22,060 bases of DNA, taken from NCBI RefSeq assembly GCF_901875635.1, contig NZ_CABFMN010000143.1, positions 1 through 22,060 on the forward strand, written 5' to 3'. The position numbers were made by a program, and so were the translations under genes. Positions 8,492 to 15,985 of the stretch are shown piece by piece (position 1 is the first letter of the stretch; each line of letters opens with the position of its first letter). The stretch is from Xylophilus ampelinus. GTDB taxonomy: Bacteria; Pseudomonadota; Gammaproteobacteria; Burkholderiales; Burkholderiaceae_C. Below the pieces are notes generated by a model. That model was not told the DNA's origin. It was given only the letters and a program-made list of their open reading frames with translations, and ran no database searches.

Positions 8492-9654
8492 GGTTCAGCG
8501 GGAATGTCGATGCGCACGCGGTAGTGGTCCTGGTCGACCCCGGCGCGAAAGCTGGCCTGCATGTCGTGCAGCAGGCGCAGCCGGTCGCGCACGTTCGCCA
8601 GCGCGATGCCGTGCCCGCGTGGCAGCGGCTGGTCGGCCCACAACAGCGGCGGCAGGCTGTTGACCACCTCGATGACCACCTTGCTGCCGCGACGCTCGGT
8701 GCGGATGCGCAGCTTTGCGCCCTGCGGGCTGGGCTCCACGCCATGCTTGACCGCGTTTTCCACCAAAGGCTGCAGCAGCAGCTTGGGCAGGCGCGCGTCG
8801 TTGGCCGCCGGGTCGATGGCCCAACGCACACGCAGCCGCTCGCCGAAACGGATCTGCTCGATGGCCAGGTAGCGCTGCGCCAGCGCGATCTCGTCGCCCA
8901 GCGTCACCGATTCGTCGGGGTCGGCCAGCGCCGAACGGAACAGCTCGCTCAGGTCTTCGAGCATGGCCTCGGCCTTGGCGGGCTCCTCGCGCACCAGGGC
9001 GATGGCGCTGTTGAGCGTGTTGAAGAGGAAGTGCGGGCGGATGCGCTGCTGCAGTTCTTCCAGCCGCGCCGTCGTGGCGGCAGGCGTCTCGCCGCTGGCG
9101 CGCAGCACCATGGCCACCATCACCATGGCGGCGAACGCCGCGCCCGTCAGCCCACTCGCCAGCCACGGCGCCGCCACCATCACGCCGGTCAGGCGCAGCA
9201 GGCCGCAGCCGTACAGGCCGGCCAGCGCACCGATGGCCGCGCCCACCGCGTATTGCACCCGCAGCGGCCAGCGCGCCAGCAGCTTCTTCACGGCGCAGAT
9301 CAGCACCAGCCACAGCAGCGTGCCGGGCAAGGCGCCGCCGGTCACCGTGGCCGCCAGCGTCAGCCAGTCGGCCGGGCCCGCGGCCACGAAGAGCGTGGCC
9401 AGCGCCACCGCGGCCTCCACCGCCAGCACCGTGCGCAGCACCACGCCGATGCGGCAGGCGTCGAAGCGGGGTTTCGCGCGGGCCGGCGACGAGGACGAGG
9501 CTGCCACCGCCGGCTCCAGCGGCGCCGGCATCGTCGTGTCGCCCGGGCCCCAGGGCGTGGCTTCGGCGCCCACCGGCCCGGAGGCCGTGGCGCCGGAGGG
9601 CCGGGCACTTCTGTCCGAGCCAGGGGGCGTCGATAAAATCGATGGGTTGCGCAT
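8488..9654 (-). CDS. LytS/AlgZ-type sensor histidine kinase (His_kinase family)
   Basis: A membrane sensor kinase partnered with the downstream LytTR regulator. From the chosen start it has 388 residues: a variable proline/serine-rich leader, about four TM segments and a short linker. The His_kinase box [12 protein letters not shown] follows, with phospho-accepting His208. The ATPase has an N-box [14 protein letters not shown] (Asn300) and a G-box [14 protein letters not shown]. This N-box and [10 protein letters not shown] pattern is that of LytS, AlgZ and YehU. The start is uncertain: ATGs at 9768, 9687, 9654 and 9531 are all in frame and none has a good ribosome site. I chose 9654 because the longer forms run into the argH leader. 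The probable argH promoter overlaps the first codons. Confidence 0.9.
   Translation of the reverse strand: MRNPSILSTPPGSDRSARPSGATASGPVGAEATPWGPGDTTMPAPLEPAVAASSSSPARAKPRFDACRIGVVLRTVLAVEAAVALATLFVAAGPADWLTLAATVTGGALPGTLLWLVLICAVKKLLARWPLRVQYAVGAAIGALAGLYGCGLLRLTGVMVAAPWLASGLTGAAFAAMVMVAMVLRASGETPAATTARLEELQQRIRPHFLFNTLNSAIALVREEPAKAEAMLEDLSELFRSALADPDESVTLGDEIALAQRYLAIEQIRFGERLRVRWAIDPAANDARLPKLLLQPLVENAVKHGVEPSPQGAKLRIRTERRGSKVVIEVVNSLPPLLWADQPLPRGHGIALANVRDRLRLLHDMQASFRAGVDQDHYRVRIDIPAEP
9609..9645 (+). promoter_or_regulatory. Putative argH promoter
   Basis: TAAAAT at 9634-9639, inside TCGATAAAATCGA, is a good -10 hexamer for a betaproteobacterial sigma-70 promoter. It lies about 107 nt before the argH ATG. 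The -35 is weak (CTGTCC 9611-9616, spacing 17). It overlaps the 5' end of the divergent kinase ORF, where it would encode part of NPSILST. Confidence 0.45.
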
Positions 9655-9745
9655 CGCTTGCGACACGTTGGAAGGGCAGCGGGCCATTATTGCTGCTGTT
9701 CCCGACCGCCCTGCCCCCGGCCCGCCCCACCTGCACACCCTGCCC

Positions 9746-11143
9746 ATGACCCAGAACCAACTCGACAAGAAATCCGAAGCCTGGTCGGCCCTCTTCTCCG
9801 AACCGATGAGCGAGCTGGTGCAGCGCTACACCTCGAGTGTGTTCTTCGACAAGCGTCTGTGGCAGGCCGACATCGAGGGTTCGCTGGCGCATGCCGGCAT
9901 GCTGGCGGCGCAGAAGATCATCGGCGCGCAGGACCTCGCCGATATCCAGCGTGGGATGGCGCAGATCCAGGCCGAGATCGAGGCCGGCAGCTTCGAATGG
10001 AAGCTGGCGCTGGAAGACGTGCACCTGAACATCGAGGCGCGCCTCACGCAGCTGGTGGGCGACGCGGGCAAGCGCCTGCACACTGGCCGCAGCCGCAACG
10101 ACCAGGTCGCCACCGACGTGCGCCTGTGGCTGCGCGGCGAGATCGACCTGATCGCCGGCCTGCTCGCCGACCTGCAGAAGGCGCTGCTCACGATCGCCGA
10201 AGCCAACGTCGAGGTCATCCTGCCCGGCTTCACCCACCTGCAGGTGGCGCAGCCGGTGAGTTTCGGTCACCACATGCTGGCCTACGTGGAGATGTTCGCG
10301 CGCGACGCCGAACGCCTGGGCGACGTGCGCAAGCGCGTCAACCGCCTGCCGCTGGGCGCCGCCGCGCTGGCCGGCACCAGCTACCCGCTGGATCGCGAGA
10401 TGGTCGCCACGACGCTGGGCATGGAGGGTGTGTGCCAGAACAGCCTGGACGCCGTGAGCGACCGCGACTTCGCCATCGAGTTCACGGCCGCGGCCAGCCT
10501 GTGCATGGTGCACATCAGCCGCTTCAGCGAGGAGCTGATCCTGTGGATGAGCCAGAACTTCGGCTTCATCCAGATCGCCGACCGCTTCACGACCGGCAGT
10601 TCGATCATGCCGCAGAAGAAGAACCCCGACGTGCCCGAACTGGCCCGCGGCAAGACGGGCCGCGTAGTCGGCCACCTGATGGGTCTCATCACCCTGATGA
10701 AGGGCCAGCCCCTGGCCTACAACAAGGACAACCAGGAAGACAAGGAGCCTCTCTTCGACACCGTCGACACGCTCAAGGACACGCTGCGCATCTTCGCGGA
10801 GATGGTGGGTGGCATCACGGTGAAGAAGGAGGCGATGGAGGCCGCCGCGCTCAAGGGCTATGCCACCGCCACCGACCTGGCCGACTATCTGGTGAAGAAG
10901 GGCCTGCCCTTCCGCGACGCGCACGAAACCGTGGCTCACGCGGTGAAGGCCGCCATCTCGCACAGCGTGGACCTGTCGGAGCTGCCGCTCACGGTGCTGC
11001 AAGGCTTCAACCCCGCCATCGAGAAGGACGTGTACGACGTGCTGAGCCTGCGCGGCTCGCTCAACGCCCGCAACACGCTGGGCGGCACGGCGCCGGCGCA
11101 GGTCAAGGCGCAGATCGAGCGGCACCGGACGCGGCTGGGCTGA
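9746..11143 (+). CDS. argH: Argininosuccinate lyase
   Basis: Cleaves argininosuccinate to arginine and fumarate, the last step of arginine synthesis; a cytosolic homotetramer of the fumarase/aspartase superfamily. The protein has 465 residues, the normal family length. Signatures are HTGRSRNDQ (112-120), FTHLQ with His164, [18 protein letters not shown], and [12 protein letters not shown] (284-295), the superfamily signature carrying the catalytic serine loop. [10 protein letters not shown] and [15 protein letters not shown] follow. The ATG at 9746 gives [20 protein letters not shown]. The open frame extends upstream, but that sequence is antisense to the sensor kinase. It is divergent from the kinase, recalling the argH-algZ-algR order known from Pseudomonas. 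Confidence 0.98.
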   Translation: MTQNQLDKKSEAWSALFSEPMSELVQRYTSSVFFDKRLWQADIEGSLAHAGMLAAQKIIGAQDLADIQRGMAQIQAEIEAGSFEWKLALEDVHLNIEARLTQLVGDAGKRLHTGRSRNDQVATDVRLWLRGEIDLIAGLLADLQKALLTIAEANVEVILPGFTHLQVAQPVSFGHHMLAYVEMFARDAERLGDVRKRVNRLPLGAAALAGTSYPLDREMVATTLGMEGVCQNSLDAVSDRDFAIEFTAAASLCMVHISRFSEELILWMSQNFGFIQIADRFTTGSSIMPQKKNPDVPELARGKTGRVVGHLMGLITLMKGQPLAYNKDNQEDKEPLFDTVDTLKDTLRIFAEMVGGITVKKEAMEAAALKGYATATDLADYLVKKGLPFRDAHETVAHAVKAAISHSVDLSELPLTVLQGFNPAIEKDVYDVLSLRGSLNARNTLGGTAPAQVKAQIERHRTRLG

Positions 11144-11168
11144 ACGCTCGAAAAGCGGACTCCCATAT

Positions 11169-11252
11169 GCGAAGGACGCGAAGGTTTCGCGAAGAACGCG
11201 AAAGCTTTTGAAGATGTCTTCTTTGCGTCCTTCGCGTGACTTTCGCGCCCGT
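11169..11252. repeat. GCGAAGGACGCGAAG compound inverted/direct repeat
   Basis: GCGAAGGACGCGAAG (11169-11183) is followed by a variant, CGCGAAGAACGCGAAAG (11188-11204), and then by the inverted form CTTTGCGTCCTTCGC (11221-11235), whose complement matches the first unit at 14 of 15 positions. A further degenerate unit is read on the minus strand to about 11252. The transcript could fold into a long hairpin about 25 nt after the argH stop. It lacks a T-tract, so it is not an obvious intrinsic terminator. Confidence 0.6.
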
Positions 11253-11269
11253 CGCGTACGGAGCCCGGA

Positions 11270-11333
11270 TTCAGGGAAAATCGGCCCGCAGCGCCCGCCC
11301 CGCCTGCGCCAGCAGCTACAAAAACAATAGCAA
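11270..11333 (-). repeat. Dispersed ~60-bp repeat, copy 3 (argH/rhomboid gap)
   Basis: The core GCTACAAAAACAATAGC is at plus-strand 11315-11331. Read on the minus strand it is followed by TGCTGG, a GC-rich middle, and GGGCGCTGCGGGCCGATTTT, matching copies 1 and 2 in order and spacing. It ends about 13 nt before the rhomboid ATG, so that gene's leader must run through or beside it. Confidence 0.72.
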
Positions 11334-11345
11334 CCGGCCGCGCTC

Positions 11346-12818
11346 ATGTTCTACGCCATCCCGCTGGAGAACCGCCCCACCTGGCGCAACCCGCCGTGGA
11401 TGACGGTGCTGCTGATCCTGGTGAACATGGCCGTCTGGTGGGGGCCGCAGCGCAGCGAGAACAAGGCCGAAGAACGCGCGGCGATCTTCTACGCGAAGAG
11501 CGCGCTGCCGGCGATCGAACTGCCGGCGTACCTGAACTGGCTGGACGAAACCGGCGCCAAGCACGCCAAGCAGGCGCGCCGCGCCTACGCCCGCAAGCAG
11601 TACGCCGACCTGGCCGAGGCCATGAACCAGGCCACGCCCTTTCTCGCGAAGCTGCGCGCCGACGAGGTGATCACGCCCGCCGACCGCCGCTACGACGCCT
11701 GGAAGGCCGCGCGCACCGAGTACGACGCGATGCTGCCCAGGCCCTTCACCGCACGCTGGGCGCAGGACCACAACCCCGGCGCCGAATGGCGTCCCGTCAC
11801 CTGGCTCACCTCGGCCTTCCTGCACGGCAGCACCGGGCACCTGCTGGGCAACATGCTCTTCCTCTTCCTGTTCGGCTGCTCGGTCGAACTGGCGCTGGGT
11901 CGCACGACCTACCTCGCCTTCTACCTGCTGGGCGCCATCGGCGCGTCGGCGATGGCTACCTGGGCCTATGCGGGCCAGGGCGGGCTCGGGCTCGGCGCCT
12001 CGGGCGCGGTGTCGGCGCTGATGGGCATGTACGCGATGCTCTACCGCATGCGGCGCATCCGCTTCTTCTACCAGTTCCTCGTCTACTTCAACTACGTCAC
12101 CGCGCCAGCCTTGCTGCTGCTGCCGGCCTGGATCGCCAACGAGTTGCTGCAACACTGGCTGGGCGGCCGCGGCATCGCCTACATGGCGCACCTGGGCGGG
12201 CTGCTCACGGGCGCGGCGCTGATGGGGCTGGCCCTGGCGGTGCGACGCATCGAGGCGCCCACGTCTGCCGCCGCGCCGGCCGAGGCCGACGACGGCCACG
12301 CGGCCCAGGTGGCGCTGGCCCGCAAGCTCACGGGCGAACTGCAGTTCGAGCGCGCCGCCTCGGCATGGAAGGCCGCCGCGAAGCTGCGCCCCCGCGATGC
12401 CGATACGCTGCGCCAGTGGTTCAACCTCGCCAAGCTGTGGCCGGCTGGCGAGGATTTCCACCGCTGCGCCCGTCTCGTGTTCGCGCTGCCGGGCAAGGAC
12501 GACGCTACGCTGGCGCTGCAGCACGCCAGCTACCGCATCTACCTCGACATCGCCAAGCCCGGCGCGCGGCTGCAGGCCGACGACATGGTGCGCCTGGCGC
12601 GCCGCTTCACCCGCGCACGCGAACTCACCGATGCCGAACGCCTGTGCCAGGCGCTGCTGCGTACCGCGCCCGAGCATCCGCGCCTGGCCGAGACGCTGTG
12701 CCTGTGCGTCACCGGCCTGCTGCAGGCCGGCGAGCGGCAGCGCGCGCGTGCCTGGCTGCCCGAGCTGATGAAGCGCGCGCCGGGCGAGCCGGTCACGCGG
12801 CTGCTCGCGCAGGCCTGA
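11346..12818 (+). CDS. Rhomboid family intramembrane serine protease with TPR-like C-terminal domain
   Basis: A predicted rhomboid protease that cleaves membrane proteins within the bilayer. The protein has 490 residues. TM1 is near 18-33, followed by a soluble insert of about 110 residues. The rhomboid core then shows SAFLHGSTGHLLGNMLFL (His160, His165, Asn169), the catalytic serine in GASG (Ser219) and the catalytic histidine in AHLGG (His282). The Ser-His dyad is therefore present. From about 310 the protein is soluble and alpha-helical, with repeating helix pairs (ARKLTGELQFERAASAWKAA, LCQALLRTAPEHPRLAETL) that look TPR-like. The large loop after TM1 and the helical tail are unlike E. coli GlpG and may recruit substrates (inference). 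The start at ATG 11346 fits MFYAIPLENRPTWRNPPW; the ribosome site is weak. Confidence 0.9.
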   Translation: MFYAIPLENRPTWRNPPWMTVLLILVNMAVWWGPQRSENKAEERAAIFYAKSALPAIELPAYLNWLDETGAKHAKQARRAYARKQYADLAEAMNQATPFLAKLRADEVITPADRRYDAWKAARTEYDAMLPRPFTARWAQDHNPGAEWRPVTWLTSAFLHGSTGHLLGNMLFLFLFGCSVELALGRTTYLAFYLLGAIGASAMATWAYAGQGGLGLGASGAVSALMGMYAMLYRMRRIRFFYQFLVYFNYVTAPALLLLPAWIANELLQHWLGGRGIAYMAHLGGLLTGAALMGLALAVRRIEAPTSAAAPAEADDGHAAQVALARKLTGELQFERAASAWKAAAKLRPRDADTLRQWFNLAKLWPAGEDFHRCARLVFALPGKDDATLALQHASYRIYLDIAKPGARLQADDMVRLARRFTRARELTDAERLCQALLRTAPEHPRLAETLCLCVTGLLQAGERQRARAWLPELMKRAPGEPVTRLLAQA

Positions 12819-12826
12819 CGGACCCG

Positions 12827-12992
12827 CTCAGAAGGTGTGAATGAATCCGGCGTGGCCGAGGGGGCTGCGCCAGCGTGCCCCATCAAGGCGCAAAGCGCAG
12901 CCGTAGCAGGGGCTACGGCGAGCGTTTGCAGAGACTAGGGGGTGCGTTGGCGCGGGACGAGCGGGCATGTCGGGTTCGTTCACACCTTCTCA
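12827..12992. repeat. ~165-bp imperfect palindrome between convergent genes
   Basis: The outer arms are TCAGAAGGTGTGAATGAATCC (12828-12848) and GGGTTCGTTCACACCTTCTCA (12972-12992), complementary at 18 of 21 positions. A middle pair is formed by GCGCCAGCGTGCCCC and GGGGTGCGTTGGCGC. The inner stem pairs 12890-12907 with 12912-12929 around loop AGGG. All three share one centre near 12910, so this is a single long hairpin or cruciform rather than chance neighbours. It lies between rhomboid (plus) and the mva operon (minus) and may act as a bidirectional terminator or be a non-autonomous mobile repeat. Confidence 0.8.
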
Positions 12993-13157
12993 GGCGGCGC
13001 GCGCGGGCAGGATGGCGCCGAGCTCGCTGCGCAGTGCCCGCACCTGCAGAAGGCGCCGACCAGGAAGGCCACGAACAGCCCGCCGACGATCTTCTGCAGC
13101 AGCGGATCGTCCGGCCCTGAGAACCTGGGCGCGCCCTGCGGTGGATTGCCCAGTTCA
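12990..13157 (-). pseudogene. Small single-TM protein gene, apparently frameshifted
   Basis: Directly after the mvaB stop, one minus-strand frame encodes ELGNPPQGAPRFSGPDDPLL followed by QKIVGGLFVAFLVGAF, a soluble leader plus one TM helix. That frame then degenerates into a Cys-rich tail. A shift of one base near 13047 restores a natural-looking end, QVRALRSELGAILPARAA, with a TGA at 12990-12992 exactly where the 165-bp palindrome begins. TTCTGCAGG in place of TTCTGGCAGG (one lost G) would explain it. No ATG starts the conserved part; the only one (13186) lies inside mvaB. I do not recognise the family. It could be the last, inactivated gene of the mva operon, or a sequence error. Confidence 0.45.
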
Positions 13158-14066
13158 GGCGCAGGCAGCGGCCAGGGCCCTGGCAACGCGCGACGCGCTG
13201 TCGCGGCCCAGCGCGGCGGAGATGAAGGCGCCCGCCTCGGCCAGTCGGGGCAGGTCGATGCCCGTCGCGTAGCCCATGCCGTTCAGCAGGTACACGACGT
13301 CCTCGGTCGCGACGTTGCCCGACGCGCCGGCGGCATAGGGACAGCCGCCCAGGCCCGACACTGAGCTGTCGAAGGTGCGCAGCCCCATCTCCAGCGACGC
13401 GGCGATGTTGGCGATCGCCATGCCGTAGGTGTCGTGGTAGTGGCCGGCCAGCGCCGACGCCGGGATCTGCTGCAGGCAGGCCTCGAGCATGCGGCGCGCG
13501 GCGTCGGGCGTGCCGCGGCCGATGGTGTCGCCCAGCGAGATCTCGTGGCAGCCCATCTCGCGCAGCTGAATCGCCACGCGCGCCACCTGCGCCGGCGCCA
13601 CCGCGCCTTCGTAAGGGCAGCCCAGCACGCACGACACGTAGCCGCGCAGCTTCACGCCGGCCGCCAGCGCCGCCTCGGCCACGCTGCGGAAGCGCTCCAG
13701 GCTTTCGGCAATGGAGCAGTTGATGTTCTTCTGCGAAAAGGCCTCGGACGCGGCGCCGAACACCGCGACCTCCTCGCAGCCGGCGGCCAGCGCGGCCTCC
13801 AGCCCTTTCAGATTCGGCGTGAGCGCGCTGTAGTGCACGCCGGGCGCGCGCGGCACCGCCGCCATGACCTCCGCGCTACCCGCCATCTGCGGCACCCACC
13901 GGGGCGACACGAAGGACGCCGCCTCGATGTGGGTGACGCCGGCAGCCACCAGCCGCTCGATCAGCGCCACCCGGGTCGCCACGTCGACCGGCTGATTCTC
14001 GTTCTGCAGCCCGTCGCGCGGGCCGACCTCGACGATCCGGACCCGCTCCTGCGTCGCCGCGCTCAT
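13155..14066 (-). CDS. mvaB: Hydroxymethylglutaryl-CoA lyase
   Basis: Splits (S)-HMG-CoA into acetoacetate and acetyl-CoA, a cytosolic, metal-dependent TIM-barrel enzyme of the HMGL-like family. The protein has 303 residues, normal for bacterial lyases. Motifs are VEVGPRDGLQNE (Arg17, Asp18), EAASFVSPRWVPQMA, YVSCVLGCPYEG, GHYHDTYGMA (metal ligands His209, His211) and SGLGGCPYAAGASGN with the catalytic-loop Cys242. The start at ATG 14066 overlaps the permease stop by ATGA, so it is translationally coupled. HMG-CoA lyase also serves leucine breakdown, but linkage to a class II HMG-CoA reductase points to mevalonate catabolism, as in the mvaAB operon of Pseudomonas mevalonii. Confidence 0.96.
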   Translation of the reverse strand: MSAATQERVRIVEVGPRDGLQNENQPVDVATRVALIERLVAAGVTHIEAASFVSPRWVPQMAGSAEVMAAVPRAPGVHYSALTPNLKGLEAALAAGCEEVAVFGAASEAFSQKNINCSIAESLERFRSVAEAALAAGVKLRGYVSCVLGCPYEGAVAPAQVARVAIQLREMGCHEISLGDTIGRGTPDAARRMLEACLQQIPASALAGHYHDTYGMAIANIAASLEMGLRTFDSSVSGLGGCPYAAGASGNVATEDVVYLLNGMGYATGIDLPRLAEAGAFISAALGRDSASRVARALAAACA

Positions 14067-15448
14067 CCGAAGATCTTCAGCAGCGCCGGCACCGACAGCA
14101 CGGCCGTGTAGTAGCCCATGAACTGCACGCCGGTGTTGAAGCCCAGGATGCGCGACAGCAGCCCGCCGACCAGGCCCATGGTCATGATGACCAGCAGGCC
14201 GAGGAACTGCCCTTCCCACACGCTGATGACGAAGATCAGGCCGATGAAGGTGGCGATGATGGCTTCGTGGCTCACCTTGCGCGACACGAAGAGCGCCGCG
14301 CGGCGCGCGAAGTTCATCGCGAAGGGGTACGACACCACCGCCGCCAGCAGCACGGCCAGCATGCCATAGCCGAGGAACTCCCAGTGGTTCAGCAGGTTGT
14401 GCAGGTTGTGCGTCTGGCCCGTGGCCGCATCCACCGTGAAGCGCGGCGGCGCGTTGAACAGCGGCGCAGCCGGCCCCGCGGCCACCGGGCTGAGCGGCAG
14501 GCCGAAGGCGATCAGCGGAATCAGCGCCTCGGCGATGTAAGTCGCCTCGGTCACGCCGTTGCGCGCGGCCAGCACCGTGGTGAGGCGGTGGTAGGCATGC
14601 TTGATGCGCGAGCCGACCAGTTCGCCCAGCACCACGGTCATGGCGACCGGGCTGAACACGAAGGTCGCGCTCGAGATGGTCGCCGTCGCCAGCGTCCACT
14701 GCGTCTGCTTGCGGTCCAGCACCTTCAGCGGGTTGGGGAAGTAGCCCGACCAGCCCTTGACGTCCGGCGCGAGCTGGAAGGTGCGCGGCTGGTCGCGCTT
14801 CATGCGGCCGCGGTCGGCCGGCGAGATGACCGAGAACAGGTCCGCCACCAGCGGGCCGATGGCGATGCCCAGGAAGTAGCTCACGCTGAGCTTGACGTTG
14901 TACTTCGCCGTCAGCGTCTGCAGCGCGATGATGAGCACCACGAAGGGCAGCAGCAGCGCCACCGACGCCCAGCGGCCGGGCGAGAAGTACGCGATCAGCA
15001 CCGCCGCGGCCAGGAAGATCCACGGCGCGGCCTTGGTGATGGTGGGTCCGAAGGGCGCGAGCATCACCGCGAACAGCACGGCCAGCGGCACGGCGATGAA
15101 GGCCGCCACGATGGCGCCCGAGATCATCTTGCGCAGCGCGATGTGCGGCACGCCCAGCTTGCGCAGCGCGTTGGCGTCCTGCAGCAGCGGCGTGGCCAGC
15201 GTGTCGCCGGGAATGCCCAGCAGCGCGGTGGGCACGGCGTGGGTCATGTGCTTGGCCACGGCGCCGGCCAGGAAGAAGGTGAACACGCCCGCGGGCGGCA
15301 CGCCCAGCAGCACCACGAGCAGCGTCAGCGGTGCCAGCGTGGTCGTCTCGTCGGTGCCCGACACGAGGCCGATGGCGGCGAAGACGATGGCGCCGATGAG
15401 GCCCATGAGCCCCGCGACCCAGATCTGATGGAGGAGTTCGGCGCTCAT
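14063..15448 (-). CDS. TctA-like tripartite tricarboxylate transporter permease
   Basis: A polytopic inner-membrane permease of 461 residues with about 10-12 hydrophobic segments. The TALLGIPGDTLATPLLQD stretch and the general layout resemble the TctA family, the large permease of tripartite tricarboxylate transporters; TctA proteins are usually about 500 residues, so this is a short or divergent member. It overlaps the small upstream gene and the downstream lyase by ATGA on each side (15445-15448 and 14063-14066), so all three are coupled. Its position between HMG-CoA reductase and lyase suggests it imports mevalonate or a related branched hydroxy acid (inference). No TctC-type periplasmic binding protein is in the window. 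Family assignment is moderately sure; the substrate is a guess. Confidence 0.72.
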   Translation of the reverse strand: MSAELLHQIWVAGLMGLIGAIVFAAIGLVSGTDETTTLAPLTLLVVLLGVPPAGVFTFFLAGAVAKHMTHAVPTALLGIPGDTLATPLLQDANALRKLGVPHIALRKMISGAIVAAFIAVPLAVLFAVMLAPFGPTITKAAPWIFLAAAVLIAYFSPGRWASVALLLPFVVLIIALQTLTAKYNVKLSVSYFLGIAIGPLVADLFSVISPADRGRMKRDQPRTFQLAPDVKGWSGYFPNPLKVLDRKQTQWTLATATISSATFVFSPVAMTVVLGELVGSRIKHAYHRLTTVLAARNGVTEATYIAEALIPLIAFGLPLSPVAAGPAAPLFNAPPRFTVDAATGQTHNLHNLLNHWEFLGYGMLAVLLAAVVSYPFAMNFARRAALFVSRKVSHEAIIATFIGLIFVISVWEGQFLGLLVIMTMGLVGGLLSRILGFNTGVQFMGYYTAVLSVPALLKIFG

Positions 15449-15894
15449 GACGCGGCTTTCTTGTTCGTTGCTTTGGACGGGTCGTACTGCGCGAAGAGCT
15501 CGTAGATCTCGAGCTCCTTCATCTCCTGCACCACCACGGGCGGCAGGTCGGCGATGTTGCCGAGGCCGCCATGTTCTTCGGCCAGCTCGGCCACCACCTG
15601 CTCGCGCCAGGCCGGGTCGCTCGCCGCGCCTTCGACCACGTCGCGCTTGGGCTGGAAGATGAAGGCGCAGATCACGCCCGAGAGCACGCAGCCGGCCAGC
15701 CCGGCGAGCATGGCGTAGGCACGCGCCAGCTCGGGGCTGCTCACATGCGCGACGAGGATGCGGCTGGCGATCAGGAAGCCGGTCAGGCTGATGCCGATGC
15801 CGATCACGATGGCCCAGGCCAGGTGCCGCGTGTCGGCGGTGTCGCCCCAGACCTCGACGAGTTGCCGAGGCGGCGATGCAGAGTCACTTCTCAT
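15445..15894 (-). CDS. Small membrane protein, probable partner of the TctA-like permease
   Basis: A protein of 149 residues that I do not recognise by name. It has two TM helices (about 26-48 and 60-81) and then a hydrophilic C-terminal domain of about 68 residues (PAWREQVVAELAEEHGGLGN, MKELEIYELFAQYDPSK) ending in a lysine-rich tail. Gene order and size match the slot of TctB, the small subunit of tripartite transporters, but TctB normally has four TM helices and lacks such a cytosolic tail. ATG 15894 is preceded by GGAG (15903-15906 on the plus strand) at a good distance, which supports this start over longer forms. The stop overlaps the permease start by ATGA. It is most likely an accessory subunit of the permease; this is inferred from coupling. 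Confidence 0.7.
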   Translation of the reverse strand: MRSDSASPPRQLVEVWGDTADTRHLAWAIVIGIGISLTGFLIASRILVAHVSSPELARAYAMLAGLAGCVLSGVICAFIFQPKRDVVEGAASDPAWREQVVAELAEEHGGLGNIADLPPVVVQEMKELEIYELFAQYDPSKATNKKAAS

Positions 15895-15948
15895 GGTGCT
15901 GTCTCCGGTGGTTGGAAGGGCCCGCCCTCGTCGGGTCCCGGGGAATGC

Positions 15949-15979
15949 GGCCGGCACGCTGCGGCGCAGCGTGCCGGCC
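15949..15979 (-). promoter_or_regulatory. Perfect 15-bp inverted repeat after mvaA
   Basis: GGCCGGCACGCTGCG and its exact complement flank a single G (15949-15963, 15965-15979), starting 6 bp past the mvaA stop codon. In the mva transcript it gives a very stable hairpin. No T-tract follows, so read-through into the transport genes is expected. A role in stabilising the mvaA message or partly attenuating downstream genes is inference. Confidence 0.65.
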
Positions 15980-15985
15980 ACGCGC

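Noticed and set aside
8495..11347. 950-codon minus-strand open frame across the kinase gene and argH
   Set aside because: It spans two well-supported genes in the wrong frames and is biased in composition, so it is a shadow.
11396..12844. Second long plus-strand frame within the rhomboid gene
   Set aside because: Arg/Gly/Ala-rich composition and no motifs, whereas the other frame has complete rhomboid catalytic motifs.
13155..15023. Fusion of an upstream frame with HMG-CoA lyase
   Set aside because: The extension is out of frame with the permease and is its shadow; the lyase starts at the ATGA overlap (14066).
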